Assembly (NCBI GenBank): GCA_016195805.1
Contig: JACPYT010000002.1
Span: 186,001 to 250,000, forward strand
DNA length: 64,000 nucleotides
Reading direction: 5' to 3'
Source of the DNA: Hydrogenophilales bacterium
GTDB taxonomy: Bacteria; Pseudomonadota; Gammaproteobacteria; Burkholderiales; Thiobacillaceae
The notes beneath the pieces are model-generated. The model saw only the letters and a list, made by a program, of their open reading frames with translations, was not told the DNA's origin and searched no databases. Made by a program: the position numbers and the translations under genes. Below, in pieces: positions 37,173 through 50,640 of this stretch (position 1 is the stretch's first letter; every line of letters starts with the position of its first letter).

Positions 37173-37765
37173 CCGTCACGCTGGATTTGCTGCGCCACGG
37201 CGAACCCGTCGGCGGGCGCAAGTATCGCGGTCAGATCGACGACCCGCTGTCGGAAAAGGGCTGGGCGCAGATGCATGCGGCAGTGGGCGAGACGGCGGCA
37301 TGGACGCGGATCGTCTCGTCGCCGCTGGCGCGCTGTCGTGCCTTCGCCGAAATGCTCGCCGACCGCCATGGCCTGCCGCTGACGCTCGACGAACGACTGA
37401 TGGAAGTCGGCTTCGGCGTGTGGGAAGGCAAGTCGGCCGCCGAGATCGAGCAGGATGCGCCCGGCACGCTGGCGCGCTTCAAGGCTGACCCTGTGAATGC
37501 CCGTCCGGCCGGAGCGGAACCGCTGGCCGATTTTCACGCGCGGGTGGCGGCCGCGCTCGACGACCAGCTTGCGCAGCATGCAGGCCAGCACGTGCTGCTG
37601 GTGGGGCACGCCGGCGTGATCCGCATGGCGTTTGCCTGGGCGCTGCACGTGCCGCTGGAGCATGCCTATCGCATCGAGGTGGCGAGCGCCGGGCTGACAC
37701 GCCTGCGTTTTGACGACGGCCGCGCGAGTCTGATCTTTCACGGCGGCGGTCTCGCCCACCGGTGA
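37169..37765 (+). CDS. histidine phosphatase family protein (CobC-like)
   Basis: The 198-residue protein has [20 protein letters not shown] (catalytic RHGE), [33 protein letters not shown] and [17 protein letters not shown]. This form with GRKYRGxxDxPLSxxG is that of alpha-ribazole phosphatase (CobC), which finishes the cobalamin nucleotide loop. The BtuF-like gene downstream supports a cobalamin role. It starts at GTG overlapping the proB stop. Exact substrate not proved. Confidence 0.85.
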   Translation: MTVTLDLLRHGEPVGGRKYRGQIDDPLSEKGWAQMHAAVGETAAWTRIVSSPLARCRAFAEMLADRHGLPLTLDERLMEVGFGVWEGKSAAEIEQDAPGTLARFKADPVNARPAGAEPLADFHARVAAALDDQLAQHAGQHVLLVGHAGVIRMAFAWALHVPLEHAYRIEVASAGLTRLRFDDGRASLIFHGGGLAHR

Positions 37766-38625
37766 TCCGCCGCGGTTTTCTCTGTCTGTGCCTGCTGCTT
37801 GCCCCGACCGCGCAGGCGGCGACGATCCACCTGCGCGACGATGCCGGGCAGGCGCTTGCGTTCAGCCGGCCGCCGCAGCGCATCATCGCGCTGGCGCCGC
37901 ATCTCACCGAACTGTTGTTCGCCACAGGCGCTGGCGCCCAGGTAGTGGGCGTGGATAGCGCCAGCGATTACCCGAAAGCTGCGCAGACATTGCCGCGTGT
38001 CGGCGACTTCAGCCGCATCAACTTCGAACTCATCCTGGCGCTGAAACCCGATCTGGTCATAGTCTGGGTGGGCGGCAACCGGGCGGCGGACATTCACCGC
38101 CTGCAACAGCTGGGCGTACCCGTGCTGCAGACCCAGGCGACCCGGCTCGACGACGTGGCACGCCTGTTGCGCCTGATCGGACTGGCGAGCGGCCACGCCA
38201 GGGAAGGAGAGCGGGCAGCGCAGGACTTTTCCGCGCGGCTGGCCACGCTGCGTGTGCGCCCCGGCCGGAAGCCGCCGGTCCGTGTGTTCTATCAGGTATG
38301 GGATCGTCCGCTGATGACGGTGGGCGGCACGCACTGGATCAGCGATGCGCTGGCGCTATGCGGCGCCCGCAACGTGTTTGCCGACCTGCACGCGCTGTCC
38401 CTGGTGGTGTCGCGCGAAGCGGTGCTGCAGCGTGCGCCGGAACTGATCGTGAGCGGCAGCGATGCGCCCGACATGCGCAGCACGTGGCAGCAGTTTACCG
38501 GCCTGCCGGCTGTCAGAAACCGGGCCTTTGTGCGGGTGGACGCGGACCGCCTGCATCGTCTCACGCCACGTCTGATCGGGGGTGTGGCCGAGCTGTGTAC
38601 GGCGATTGAACCTTATGTCCGGTGA
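37762..38625 (+). CDS. BtuF-like cobalamin/metal-chelate binding protein
   Basis: A 287-residue periplasmic binding protein with a signal peptide ([15 protein letters not shown]). It has [42 protein letters not shown] and [18 protein letters not shown], typical of the BtuF branch of class III binding proteins. No permease (BtuC) or ATPase (BtuD) is beside it. GTG start overlapping the previous stop. It overlaps the tail of fur by 13 bp, convergent. Confidence 0.87.
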   Translation: MIRRGFLCLCLLLAPTAQAATIHLRDDAGQALAFSRPPQRIIALAPHLTELLFATGAGAQVVGVDSASDYPKAAQTLPRVGDFSRINFELILALKPDLVIVWVGGNRAADIHRLQQLGVPVLQTQATRLDDVARLLRLIGLASGHAREGERAAQDFSARLATLRVRPGRKPPVRVFYQVWDRPLMTVGGTHWISDALALCGARNVFADLHALSLVVSREAVLQRAPELIVSGSDAPDMRSTWQQFTGLPAVRNRAFVRVDADRLHRLTPRLIGGVAELCTAIEPYVR

Positions 38626-39062
38626 CGCGAGTCGCTGGTCTTGCGGTTGGGACAGTTTTCCTTGATGCAGTCGGCGTAGATCTGCAGCGAGTGATCGTGG
38701 ATGGCGAATCCGCGTTCCTTGGCGATCCGGTTCTGGCGCTTTTCGATTTCGCTGTCGAAGAATTCCTCTACTTTGCCGCATTGCAGGCAGACCAGATGAT
38801 CGTGGTGGTCGCCCTGATTGAGCTCGAATACGGCCTTGTCGCTGTCGAAGTGGTGACGAATCAACAGCCCGGCCTGCTCGAACTGGGTCAGCACGCGGTA
38901 GACGGTGGCGAGGCCGATGTCCTGACCTTCGTCGGAGAGCAGGCGATACACCTCCTCGGCAGTCATGTGGCGTTTGTCGCTCTGCTCGAACAGATCGAGG
39001 ATTTTCAGGCGTGGCAGCGTGGCTTTGAGACCGATGCTCTTGAGATCGGACGGATTGCTCAA
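38613..39062 (-). CDS. fur: ferric uptake regulator Fur
   Basis: Fur is an iron-responsive repressor. The 149-residue protein has the winged-helix domain ([48 protein letters not shown]) and the metal-binding domain with [16 protein letters not shown] and CIKENCPN. The order fur divergent from bamE is common in betaproteobacteria. Confidence 0.97.
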   Translation of the reverse strand: MSNPSDLKSIGLKATLPRLKILDLFEQSDKRHMTAEEVYRLLSDEGQDIGLATVYRVLTQFEQAGLLIRHHFDSDKAVFELNQGDHHDHLVCLQCGKVEEFFDSEIEKRQNRIAKERGFAIHDHSLQIYADCIKENCPNRKTSDSRHRT

Positions 39063-39141
39063 TGGGGTCTCCGGAACGGGAACGCGAATACGCTATGATA
39101 CGTTTTTTTCCAACCGCCCAAACCTTTCCGGTTTCCTGGCC

Positions 39142-40233
39142 ATGCGTCATTTCCTGATTTCTGCCCTGTTTTTGAGTCTGCTCGCGGGATGCTCCAGCGT
39201 CAGCATCGGCCCCCATCATATCGATGTGCAGCAGGGCAATGCGCTCGACCAGGAAAACGTCGCGCGCCTGAAGACTGGTCTGAACCGTTCACAGGTCCGC
39301 TTCCTTCTCGGTACGCCACTGATCGTCGACCCGTTCCGCACCGATCGCTGGGATTATGTGTATATGTTTTACAAGGCGGGGAAACTGACCGAGCAGAAAC
39401 ACATCACCCTGTTCTTCGAGGGCGACACACTGGCGCGTATCGAAGGCGATCTGCCGGAACCGGCCGCGCAGCCGTCGACGCCAGCCGTCGAGCCCCGGCC
39501 CGAGTCGCAGTCCGTACCCGCCACGCCGGTGGCACCGGATGCCGCTGCGGCGCCGCTCGCCGTCGAGCCGGCAGCGCAGTCCGCACCGGCCGCATCCGGG
39601 CCGGCTCCGACGCCGGCAGCGCCTGCACCGGTGGCAGCGCCTGTTGTGGCCCCGGTTGCACAGCCGGAAGCCGCCAGGGCCGAACCGGCCCCCCAGCCGT
39701 TGGCATCCGAAACCAGCATCGTGCCGCCGCTGCCGAGCCCGAAGGACGCTCCAGCCTACGTCGATCCGCGTCCCGTTCCCGAGCTGAGCCTGAAGCCTGA
39801 AACCGACGTGGCGCAAATCAAGCCGGATGCCATGCCGCCTTTTCCCGAGCCGCATGCAGCGGCGGCTGCAAGCGACGATCCGGTACTGAAATCGCTCAAC
39901 GCCTGGGCTGACGCCTGGACGCACCGTGACAGCGACGCCTACTTCGCGGCGTATGACGCCAGCTTCGCTCCGCAGGATGGGGGCAGCCGCGCCGCCTGGG
40001 AGGCGCGCAAACGTCAGGTGTTGAGCACGGCGAAGCGCATCGAGGTGAAAATCGATTCGCCGTCGGTCGAGAAGGGCAGCGATGGCACGGCCACGGTGAC
40101 CTTCAAGCAGTATTACCGATCCGGCAGTTATCACGATGCCGTCGTCAAACAGGTACGCATGGTCGAACGCGAGGGCCACTGGTTGATCACGGAGGAAAAG
40201 GTGCTGTCGCCCCTGAAGGATGGCCGGCCGTGA
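39142..40233 (+). CDS. bamE: BamE-type lipoprotein with long Ala/Pro linker and C-terminal SnoaL-like domain
   Basis: The 363-residue protein starts [20 protein letters not shown] with a lipobox (Cys17). Residues about 20-115 form the BamE/SmpA domain ([46 protein letters not shown]). After a Pro/Ala-rich linker of roughly 130 residues comes a domain ([34 protein letters not shown]) that looks like an NTF2/SnoaL-type fold. Ordinary BamE is only 100-150 residues. An ATG further upstream would run into fur and was rejected. A TATGAT -10-like box lies at 39094-39099. Confidence 0.88.
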   Translation: MRHFLISALFLSLLAGCSSVSIGPHHIDVQQGNALDQENVARLKTGLNRSQVRFLLGTPLIVDPFRTDRWDYVYMFYKAGKLTEQKHITLFFEGDTLARIEGDLPEPAAQPSTPAVEPRPESQSVPATPVAPDAAAAPLAVEPAAQSAPAASGPAPTPAAPAPVAAPVVAPVAQPEAARAEPAPQPLASETSIVPPLPSPKDAPAYVDPRPVPELSLKPETDVAQIKPDAMPPFPEPHAAAAASDDPVLKSLNAWADAWTHRDSDAYFAAYDASFAPQDGGSRAAWEARKRQVLSTAKRIEVKIDSPSVEKGSDGTATVTFKQYYRSGSYHDAVVKQVRMVEREGHWLITEEKVLSPLKDGRP

Positions 40234-41033
40234 GCGTGCGGATCGCGATTGCCGGTGTGTCCGGCCGGATGGGGCGTGCCCTGCTCGAAGCAGTGGAAAC
40301 CGATGCCGGCTGCACGCTCGGTGCGGCCCTTGACCGCCCCGGCAGCGTGCTGGTGGGGCAGGATGCGGGCGCTGCCTGGGGCGCCGCCAGCGGGATTCGG
40401 GTGACGGATCAGCCGGCAACGGCCCTGCAGGGCGCGCACGCGCTGATCGACTTCACCCGTCCCGAAGCCACCTTCGGTTATCTCGATGCCTGTGTCGCGG
40501 CCGGCGTGCCGCTGATCGTCGGTACCACAGGCTTCGATGAGGCGGGCAAGGCGCGCATAGCCGCGGCGGCGCAGCGGATTCCCGTGGTGTTCGCCCCCAA
40601 CATGAGCGTCGGCGTGAATCTCCTGATGAAACTGGCCGAGCTCGCCGCCCGGGTGCTCGACGATGGCTACGACATCGAGATCATCGAAGCGCATCACCGC
40701 CACAAGGTCGATGCGCCGTCCGGTACCGCGCTGGGACTGGGGCAGGCGGTGGCGCGCGCGATCGACCGCGATCTTGCCAGCTGCGCCGTCTACGGGCGCG
40801 AAGGCGTCACCGGCGAGCGCGACCCCAAAACCATCGGCTTCGCCACCGTGCGCGGCGGCGACATCGTCGGCGACCACACGCTGCTGTTCGCCGGCATCGG
40901 CGAACGCGTCGAACTGACCCACAAGGCGAGCAGCCGCGCCACCTTCGCCCAGGGCGCGCTGCGTGCCGCCAAATGGCTGCAGGGCCGCGCTCCCGGTCTG
41001 TACGACATGCGCGATGTGCTCAATCTGAAATAA
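40230..41033 (+). CDS. dapB: 4-hydroxy-tetrahydrodipicolinate reductase
   Basis: DapB reduces the DapA product, the second step of lysine/diaminopimelate synthesis. The 267-residue protein has the NAD(P) site [29 protein letters not shown], and the catalytic [16 protein letters not shown]. The start is GTG overlapping the bamE stop by 4 bp. Confidence 0.97.
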   Translation: MSVRIAIAGVSGRMGRALLEAVETDAGCTLGAALDRPGSVLVGQDAGAAWGAASGIRVTDQPATALQGAHALIDFTRPEATFGYLDACVAAGVPLIVGTTGFDEAGKARIAAAAQRIPVVFAPNMSVGVNLLMKLAELAARVLDDGYDIEIIEAHHRHKVDAPSGTALGLGQAVARAIDRDLASCAVYGREGVTGERDPKTIGFATVRGGDIVGDHTLLFAGIGERVELTHKASSRATFAQGALRAAKWLQGRAPGLYDMRDVLNLK

Positions 41034-41055
41034 GGCTATGAACCAGGAAACCACC

Positions 41056-41310
41056 ATGAACGCCGTCAAGGTCTACAGCACCGGCACCTGCCCCATCTGC
41101 GTCAAGGCCAAGGCCTTTCTCGACAAGCGCGGCATCGGCTATGACGAAGTCCGCATCGATCTCGACCGCGAGGCGATGAAGGAATTCGCCGTCGTGACCA
41201 ATGGCGCACGCACTGTGCCGCAGATCGTCGTCGACGGCACCTGCATCGGCGGTTTCACCGAATTGACCGAGCTCGACATGGACGGCGGCCTGGACCATCT
41301 CCAGCCCTGA
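41056..41310 (+). CDS. grxC: glutaredoxin 3-like (GrxC)
   Basis: The protein is about 84 aa from the ATG at 41056 ([20 protein letters not shown]), preceded by AGGAAACC; a start at 41038 adds six residues. It has the dithiol site CPIC (CPYC in usual glutaredoxins), the cis-Pro loop [11 protein letters not shown] and [12 protein letters not shown]. The residue change in the active site is unusual but keeps both Cys. It follows dapB by 22 bp. Confidence 0.9.
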   Translation: MNAVKVYSTGTCPICVKAKAFLDKRGIGYDEVRIDLDREAMKEFAVVTNGARTVPQIVVDGTCIGGFTELTELDMDGGLDHLQP

Positions 41311-41347
41311 TCGGGCTCGTGGCCGCCCGCAAAAGCGCGGTCAAGCA

Positions 41348-41376
41348 TTGAAGCCGGGCTCCGGATCGGCTACAAT
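41348..41376 (+). promoter_or_regulatory. sigma-70 promoter of carAB
   Basis: TTGAAG (41348-41353), exactly 17 bp, TACAAT (41371-41376). Both elements match the consensus well. Transcription would start near 41383, at the base of the leader hairpin. Confidence 0.7.
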
Positions 41377-41386
41377 GACGGCATTC

Positions 41387-41425
41387 AAATTCAGGCGGGT
41401 TCGCGCGAGCGGCTCGCCTGAATTT
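41387..41425 (+). promoter_or_regulatory. carA leader hairpin, possible attenuator
   Basis: AAATTCAGGCG (41387-41397) pairs perfectly with CGCCTGAATTT (41415-41425) and is followed by TTTTG. The hairpin lies at the very 5' end of the predicted transcript, 45 bp before the carA start. It may be an attenuator-like or mRNA-stabilising structure; pyrimidine control of carAB is known in other bacteria, but the mechanism here is not shown. Confidence 0.5.
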
Positions 41426-41470
41426 TGTCACCTGCGCCACGCCCGATTTTTTTGCCCAGCGGAGTCTTCC

Positions 41471-42610
<1,140 letters not shown>

Positions 42611-42612
42611 TC

Positions 42613-45819
<3,207 letters not shown>

Positions 45820-45836
45820 TCTGAAGAGGCAAGCTT

Positions 45837-46313
45837 GTGAGCAAATTCCCCCTCACCGTCGTCGGTGCTGAAAAGCTGCGCGTTGAACTGCAGCATCTGA
45901 AAAGCGTGGAGCGCCCCGCGGTGATCCAGGCGATTGCCGAGGCGCGCGCGCAGGGCGACCTGTCGGAAAATGCCGAATACGACGCCGCCAAGGAGAAGCA
46001 GGGCTTCATCGAAGGCCGCATTGCCGATCTCGAAGGCAAGCTGGCCAATGCGCAGATCATCGATCCCGCCACGCTGGACGCGGATGGCCGCATCGTTTTC
46101 GGCGCCACGGTTGAACTGGAAGACGTCGAATCGGGCGATACGGTGACGTATCAGATCGTCGGTGACGACGAGGCCGACATCAAGCAGGGCAAGATATCGG
46201 TCTCGTCCCCCATCGCCCGTGCGCTGATCGGCAAATATACGGGCGACGGCGTGGACGTGCAGGCGCCGGGCGGCGTGCGCCAGTACGAAGTGCTGGACGT
46301 GTTCTACAAATAG
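45837..46313 (+). CDS. greA: transcription elongation factor GreA
   Basis: GreA rescues backtracked RNA polymerase by stimulating cleavage. The 158-residue protein starts at GTG ([20 protein letters not shown]). It has the coiled-coil N-domain with the acidic tip ([20 protein letters not shown]) and the C-domain [20 protein letters not shown]. It follows carB by 17 bp and is commonly found there. Confidence 0.97.
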   Translation: MSKFPLTVVGAEKLRVELQHLKSVERPAVIQAIAEARAQGDLSENAEYDAAKEKQGFIEGRIADLEGKLANAQIIDPATLDADGRIVFGATVELEDVESGDTVTYQIVGDDEADIKQGKISVSSPIARALIGKYTGDGVDVQAPGGVRQYEVLDVFYK

Positions 46314-46314
46314 C

Positions 46315-46773
46315 ATGCGACGCTTCTGGGATGGCCTCGCCGGTGGGTTGCTGGTGTTGTGGATCGGCGGCATGTGGGCGATCGGCTACGTGGCCGCGCC
46401 GGTTCTGTTCGCCAATCTGGGCGACAAGCAGCTCGCCGGGATGCTGGCCGGCAGGCTGTTCGGGGTGATGGCGTGGATCGGCATCGCTGCAGCGACCTAC
46501 CTGCTGGTCTACCGGTTTGCCCGCGACGGCGCCGCAGCGATGAAAACCCTGTTTTTCTGGGCGGTGGCGCTGATGCTGGCGCTCACGCTGGCGGGCCACT
46601 TCGGCATCCAGCCCATCATGCAGAGCCTGAAGGATCAGGCCATGCCGCACGCCGTGATGCAAAGCGTGTTTGCCGACCGTTTCGCCCGCTGGCACGGGGT
46701 GTCGAGCATTCTTTATCTGATTCAGAGCGCGCTGGGGCTGTTGCTGGTCTGGCGCTCGGGGCTGGCGCGATAG
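46315..46773 (+). CDS. DUF4149 family membrane protein
   Basis: The 152-residue protein has four membrane helices with the DUF4149 pattern (LLVLWIGGMWAIGYVAAPVLFANL; RWHGVSSILYLIQSALGLLLV). Function unknown. It starts one base after the greA stop, so it is in the same operon, and is convergent with yhbY. Confidence 0.9.
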   Translation: MRRFWDGLAGGLLVLWIGGMWAIGYVAAPVLFANLGDKQLAGMLAGRLFGVMAWIGIAAATYLLVYRFARDGAAAMKTLFFWAVALMLALTLAGHFGIQPIMQSLKDQAMPHAVMQSVFADRFARWHGVSSILYLIQSALGLLLVWRSGLAR

Positions 46774-46790
46774 ACCCCGCCAGGAACCCT

Positions 46791-47087
46791 TCAACCCGGC
46801 AGGACGATCACAGGCTTGCCGGCAGCGCGATAAATCACCAATATCTTGCCGATCTGCTGCACCGGCGCCGCGCCGGTGGCCGCGCAGATTTCCTCCAGCC
46901 AGGCACGACGCGTGTCCGGCTCGTCGCTGGCAGCCTTGATCTTGATCAGTTCGTGCGCGTCGAGTCCACGCTCGATCTCCTTCAGCACGGCAGCAGTCAA
47001 GCCCTGGTTGCCGATCATGACCACCGGCTGGCGGCTGTGTGCCAGGCCTTTGAGAAATTGCCGCTGGGCGGGCGTGAGTGATTTCAT
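46791..47087 (-). CDS. yhbY: YhbY-like RNA-binding protein (CRM domain)
   Basis: The 98-residue protein has the CRM domain: RQFLKGLAHSRQPVVMIGNQG (with the GNQG loop), KEIERGLDAHELIKIKAASD and QIGKILVIYRAAGKP. YhbY binds pre-50S ribosomal particles. Divergent from rlmE, the usual arrangement. Confidence 0.95.
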   Translation of the reverse strand: MKSLTPAQRQFLKGLAHSRQPVVMIGNQGLTAAVLKEIERGLDAHELIKIKAASDEPDTRRAWLEEICAATGAAPVQQIGKILVIYRAAGKPVIVLPG

Positions 47088-47137
47088 GCGTCTTCCTTAA
47101 ACTGAGCGCGGATTGTAGCCGATAGAGTCATTAATAC

Positions 47138-47788
47138 ATGGCGCAGAAACCCAAACGGACCAAATCGGGCAGTGCCTGGATGCACGAACACGTGACGGAT
47201 CCCTACGTCAAGAAGGCGCAGCAGGACGGCTACCGCTCGCGCGCCGCGTATAAATTGCTGGAAATCGACACGCGCGACCACCTGCTGCGTCCCGGCATGA
47301 CCGTAGTGGATCTGGGGGCGGCGCCCGGCAGCTGGTGCCAGGTGGCGGTGCAGAAGATGAAAAAGCAGGGCAGGGTGCTGGCGATCGATCTGTTGCCGGT
47401 GGCGCCGATGCCGGGCGTCGACAGCCTGGAAGGCGATTTCACCGAGCCGGCGGCGCTGGCCTGGCTGGAAGAAAAGCTGCAAAACGGACGGGTTGACCTT
47501 GTATTGAGCGATATGGCCCCCAACATCAGTGGTGTCATGCTGCGCGATCAGGCTCGACATTACGAATTGTGCGAGTTGGCGCTCGATTTTGCGGTGAACT
47601 GGCTGAAACCGGACGGTGCCTTTCTCGTCAAAGTATTTCAGGGTGTCGGGTTCGAGGATTTTCGGACCCGGATGCGGCAGGCGTTCGAACAGGTGCTGAT
47701 CCGCAAGCCGGACGCCTCGCGCGATCGCAGTACCGAGGTTTATTTGCTGGGACGTCGCCCTGTCGCAGCGCAGGATGGCGGGTCGTGA
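47138..47788 (+). CDS. rlmE: 23S rRNA (uridine-2'-O)-methyltransferase RlmE
   Basis: RlmE (FtsJ) methylates U2552 of 23S rRNA. The 216-residue protein has the RSRAAYKLLEID start motif, SAM site MTVVDLGAAPGSWCQVAVQ, catalytic Asp in LVLSDMAPNISG and FLVKVFQGVGFEDF. Upstream of ftsH as in many proteobacteria. Confidence 0.97.
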   Translation: MAQKPKRTKSGSAWMHEHVTDPYVKKAQQDGYRSRAAYKLLEIDTRDHLLRPGMTVVDLGAAPGSWCQVAVQKMKKQGRVLAIDLLPVAPMPGVDSLEGDFTEPAALAWLEEKLQNGRVDLVLSDMAPNISGVMLRDQARHYELCELALDFAVNWLKPDGAFLVKVFQGVGFEDFRTRMRQAFEQVLIRKPDASRDRSTEVYLLGRRPVAAQDGGS

Positions 47789-47817
47789 TGCTGCCGTGAC
47801 AACCCGGTATTGTGGGT

Positions 47818-47832
47818 TTAGAATGAGTCTAA
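47818..47832. promoter_or_regulatory. palindromic site upstream of ftsH, similar to the rubrerythrin operator
   Basis: TTAGAATGAGTCTAA has 7-1-7 form and the same right half AGTCTAA as the rubrerythrin site; the left half differs at one base from a perfect repeat. It lies 30 bp upstream of the ftsH start. The TAGAAT part could instead be a -10 box, so the shared-regulator reading is tentative. Confidence 0.35.
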
Positions 47833-47862
47833 GTGCGCCGTATTCGGCGCCAAGGAGTAAAC

Positions 47863-49755
47863 GTGAACAATTTGTCCAAGAACATCGCCATCTGGCTGAT
47901 CATCGCTGTCATCCTGATGACGGTGTTCAATCAGTTCGGCGCCCAGCGCACCGCGCAGTCGCAGATGCCGTACTCGCAATTCATCGAGGAGGTGCACCAG
48001 CAGCAGATCTCCAAGGTGGTGATCGAGGGCAACGTACTGAAGGGCGAGCGCAGCGACGGCCAGCGGTTCACCAGCTATGCGCCGAGTGACCCGTGGATGG
48101 TGTCCGATCTGCTGAAGAACGGCGTCTCGGTCGAGGCCAAGCCGGAAGAACAGCCGTCCTTCCTGATGAGCCTGTTCATCTCGTGGTTCCCCATGCTGCT
48201 GCTGATCGGCGTCTGGATCTTCTTCATGCGTCAGATGCAGGGTGGCGGCCGTGGCGGTGCCTTTTCGTTCGGCAAGAGCCGTGCGCGACTGCTCGACGAA
48301 AACGCCAACCCGGTGACCTTTGCCGACGTGGCGGGCTGCGACGAGGCCAAGGAAGACGTCGCCGAACTGGTGGATTTCCTGAAAGACCCGTCCAAGTTCC
48401 AGAAGCTGGGCGGGCGCATCCCGCGCGGCGTCCTGATGGTGGGCCCCCCGGGTACGGGTAAAACGCTGCTGGCCCGCTCGATCGCGGGCGAAGCCAAGGT
48501 GCCGTTCTTCAGCATCTCGGGTTCCGACTTCGTTGAAATGTTCGTCGGTGTCGGTGCCGCGCGGGTGCGCGACATGTTCGAGCAGGCGAAGAAAAACTCG
48601 CCCTGCATCATCTTCATCGACGAAATCGATGCGGTCGGCCGCCAACGTGGCGCCGGCCTCGGTGGCGGCAACGATGAACGCGAACAGACGCTGAACCAGT
48701 TGCTGGTCGAAATGGATGGCTTTGAAGCGACCACCGGCGTCATCGTGATCGCCGCGACCAACCGTCCCGACGTGCTCGATCCGGCGCTGCTGCGCCCGGG
48801 CCGTTTCGATCGCCAGGTGGTGGTGGGTCTGCCCGACATCCGCGGCCGCGAGCAGATCCTGCTGGTGCACATGCGCAAGGTTCCGGTGGCGCCCGATGTG
48901 CGGGCCGATATCCTGGCGCGCGGCACGCCGGGCATGTCCGGCGCCGACCTTGCCAATCTCGTCAACGAGGCGGCCCTGTTTGCCGCTCGGCGTAGCAAGC
49001 GTCTGGTGGACATGGACGATTTCGAGCAGGCCAAGGACAAGATCTTCATGGGCGCCGAGCGCAAGTCCATGGTGATCACGCCTGAGGACAAGAAGAAAAC
49101 GGCTTATCACGAGTCCGGCCATGCAGTGATTGGCATGTCCTTGTCGGGTTGCGATCCGGTGCACAAGGTGACGGTCATACCGCGCGGCCGCGCTCTGGGC
49201 GTGACCATGTCACTGCCCGAAATGGATCGCTTCAGCCTCTACAAGAACCAGATGCTGGACCAGATCAGCATGTTGTTCGGTGGCCGGGTGGCGGAAGAAA
49301 TCTTCGTCGGTAGCATCTCGACCGGCGCCTCCAACGATTTCGAGCGCGCCACCAGCATCGCGCGCGACATGGTGACGCGCTACGGGATGTCTGAAGCGCT
49401 GGGTCCGATGGTATACGGCGAGAATGAAGGCGAGGTGTTCCTCGGACGTTCGGTGACCACGCACAAGAACATGAGCGAGGCCACCATGCAGAAGGTCGAT
49501 GCGGAAATCCGTCGCATCCTGGACGAGCAATACGCGCTGGCAAAGAAAATCCTGACTGACAGCCGAGACAAGGTCGAGGCGATGACGGCCGCTTTGATGG
49601 AATGGGAAACCATCGACGCCGAGCAGATCGCCGACATCATGGCGGGCCGCCCGGTGCGCCCACCCAAGCCGTCAGCCACACCCCAGCCGCCTGCCAGCGG
49701 CGGCGACAAGCCCAGTGCTCCGGCGCCGACCGCACAGCCTGCGCAGGAAACCTGA
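47863..49755 (+). CDS. ftsH: ATP-dependent zinc metalloprotease FtsH
   Basis: FtsH is a membrane AAA+ protease for quality control and regulated proteolysis. The 630-residue protein starts at GTG ([20 protein letters not shown]) after AAGGAG. It has two membrane helices flanking a periplasmic domain, Walker [41 protein letters not shown], and the zinc motif [10 protein letters not shown] (HExxH). The tail is Pro/Ala-rich ([20 protein letters not shown]). A terminator follows. Confidence 0.98.
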   Translation: MNNLSKNIAIWLIIAVILMTVFNQFGAQRTAQSQMPYSQFIEEVHQQQISKVVIEGNVLKGERSDGQRFTSYAPSDPWMVSDLLKNGVSVEAKPEEQPSFLMSLFISWFPMLLLIGVWIFFMRQMQGGGRGGAFSFGKSRARLLDENANPVTFADVAGCDEAKEDVAELVDFLKDPSKFQKLGGRIPRGVLMVGPPGTGKTLLARSIAGEAKVPFFSISGSDFVEMFVGVGAARVRDMFEQAKKNSPCIIFIDEIDAVGRQRGAGLGGGNDEREQTLNQLLVEMDGFEATTGVIVIAATNRPDVLDPALLRPGRFDRQVVVGLPDIRGREQILLVHMRKVPVAPDVRADILARGTPGMSGADLANLVNEAALFAARRSKRLVDMDDFEQAKDKIFMGAERKSMVITPEDKKKTAYHESGHAVIGMSLSGCDPVHKVTVIPRGRALGVTMSLPEMDRFSLYKNQMLDQISMLFGGRVAEEIFVGSISTGASNDFERATSIARDMVTRYGMSEALGPMVYGENEGEVFLGRSVTTHKNMSEATMQKVDAEIRRILDEQYALAKKILTDSRDKVEAMTAALMEWETIDAEQIADIMAGRPVRPPKPSATPQPPASGGDKPSAPAPTAQPAQET

Positions 49756-49784
49756 GCGGCGGGACGTCATCACCCACTACAATG

Positions 49785-49810
49785 GAGGGGCTTTGGCCCC
49801 TCTATTTTTT
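49785..49810 (+). terminator. rho-independent terminator after ftsH, abutting folP
   Basis: GAGGGGC (49785-49791) pairs with GCCCCTC (49796-49802) around a 4-nt loop, followed by TATTTTTT. It ends directly before the folP ATG at 49811, leaving no room for a separate promoter and ribosome site. A TACAAT (49780-49785) just before the hairpin could be the -10 of a folP promoter starting inside the hairpin. Confidence 0.82.
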
Positions 49811-50635
49811 ATGCCTGTTCTTCACGCCGGTTCGCATCGCCTTCCGCTCAATCATCCCAGCATCATGGGCATCGTCAACGTCACGCCCGATTCGTTTTCG
49901 GATGGCGGACGGCTGCATGACGCGCAGGCCGCGATTGCCCACGCGCTCAAGCTGCGCGAACAAGGCGCCGATATCCTTGACGTCGGAGGGGAATCCACCC
50001 GACCCGGCGCAGTGGCTGTGCCTGCCGACGAGGAAATCGGACGCGTATTGCCGGTGATCGAGGCGCTGGTTCGTAAGGGTTGCCTGGTGTCGGTCGACAC
50101 CAAAAAACCGGAAGTCATGCGTGCAGCGCTCGCTGCCGGGGCGGCAATGGTGAATGATGTGGCGGCCCTGCAGGCCCCGGGTGCGCTGGAGACGGTGGCA
50201 GCGTCGGGAGCGGCAGTATGTCTCATGCACATGAAGGGTGAACCCCGGAGCATGCAACAGGCCCCCCGTTATGACGATGTGGTGGACGAGGTGAAGCGTT
50301 TCCTGCAGGGGCGGGTAGACGCGTGCGTAGCGGCAGGCATCGGCCGAGAGCGGCTGGTGATCGACCCCGGCTTCGGCTTCGGCAAAACGCTGCAACACAA
50401 CCTGGCACTGCTGAAGCGCCTGGATCGTCTGGCCGAACTGGGCCTGCCGGTGCTGGCCGGGCTGTCACGTAAATCGATGCTGGGCGCACTGACAGGGCGC
50501 ACAGTGGATGAGCGCGAATTTGCCGGGGTGGCGGCGCACCTGATAGCCGTGACACACGGGGCGCGGCTGCTCCGGGTACATAATGTTGCGGCCATGCGCG
50601 ATGCGCTGGCCGTCTGGAATGCAGTGGAGGGATAG
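49811..50635 (+). CDS. folP: dihydropteroate synthase
   Basis: FolP joins p-aminobenzoate to hydroxymethyl-dihydropterin pyrophosphate in folate synthesis and is the sulfonamide target. From ATG 49811 it has 274 aa with [45 protein letters not shown] and [15 protein letters not shown]. No ribosome site precedes this ATG, because the ftsH terminator ends there; an ATG at 49865 is too far in. It precedes glmM, a standard pair. Confidence 0.95.
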   Translation: MPVLHAGSHRLPLNHPSIMGIVNVTPDSFSDGGRLHDAQAAIAHALKLREQGADILDVGGESTRPGAVAVPADEEIGRVLPVIEALVRKGCLVSVDTKKPEVMRAALAAGAAMVNDVAALQAPGALETVAASGAAVCLMHMKGEPRSMQQAPRYDDVVDEVKRFLQGRVDACVAAGIGRERLVIDPGFGFGKTLQHNLALLKRLDRLAELGLPVLAGLSRKSMLGALTGRTVDEREFAGVAAHLIAVTHGARLLRVHNVAAMRDALAVWNAVEG

Positions 50636-50640
50636 TAAAA

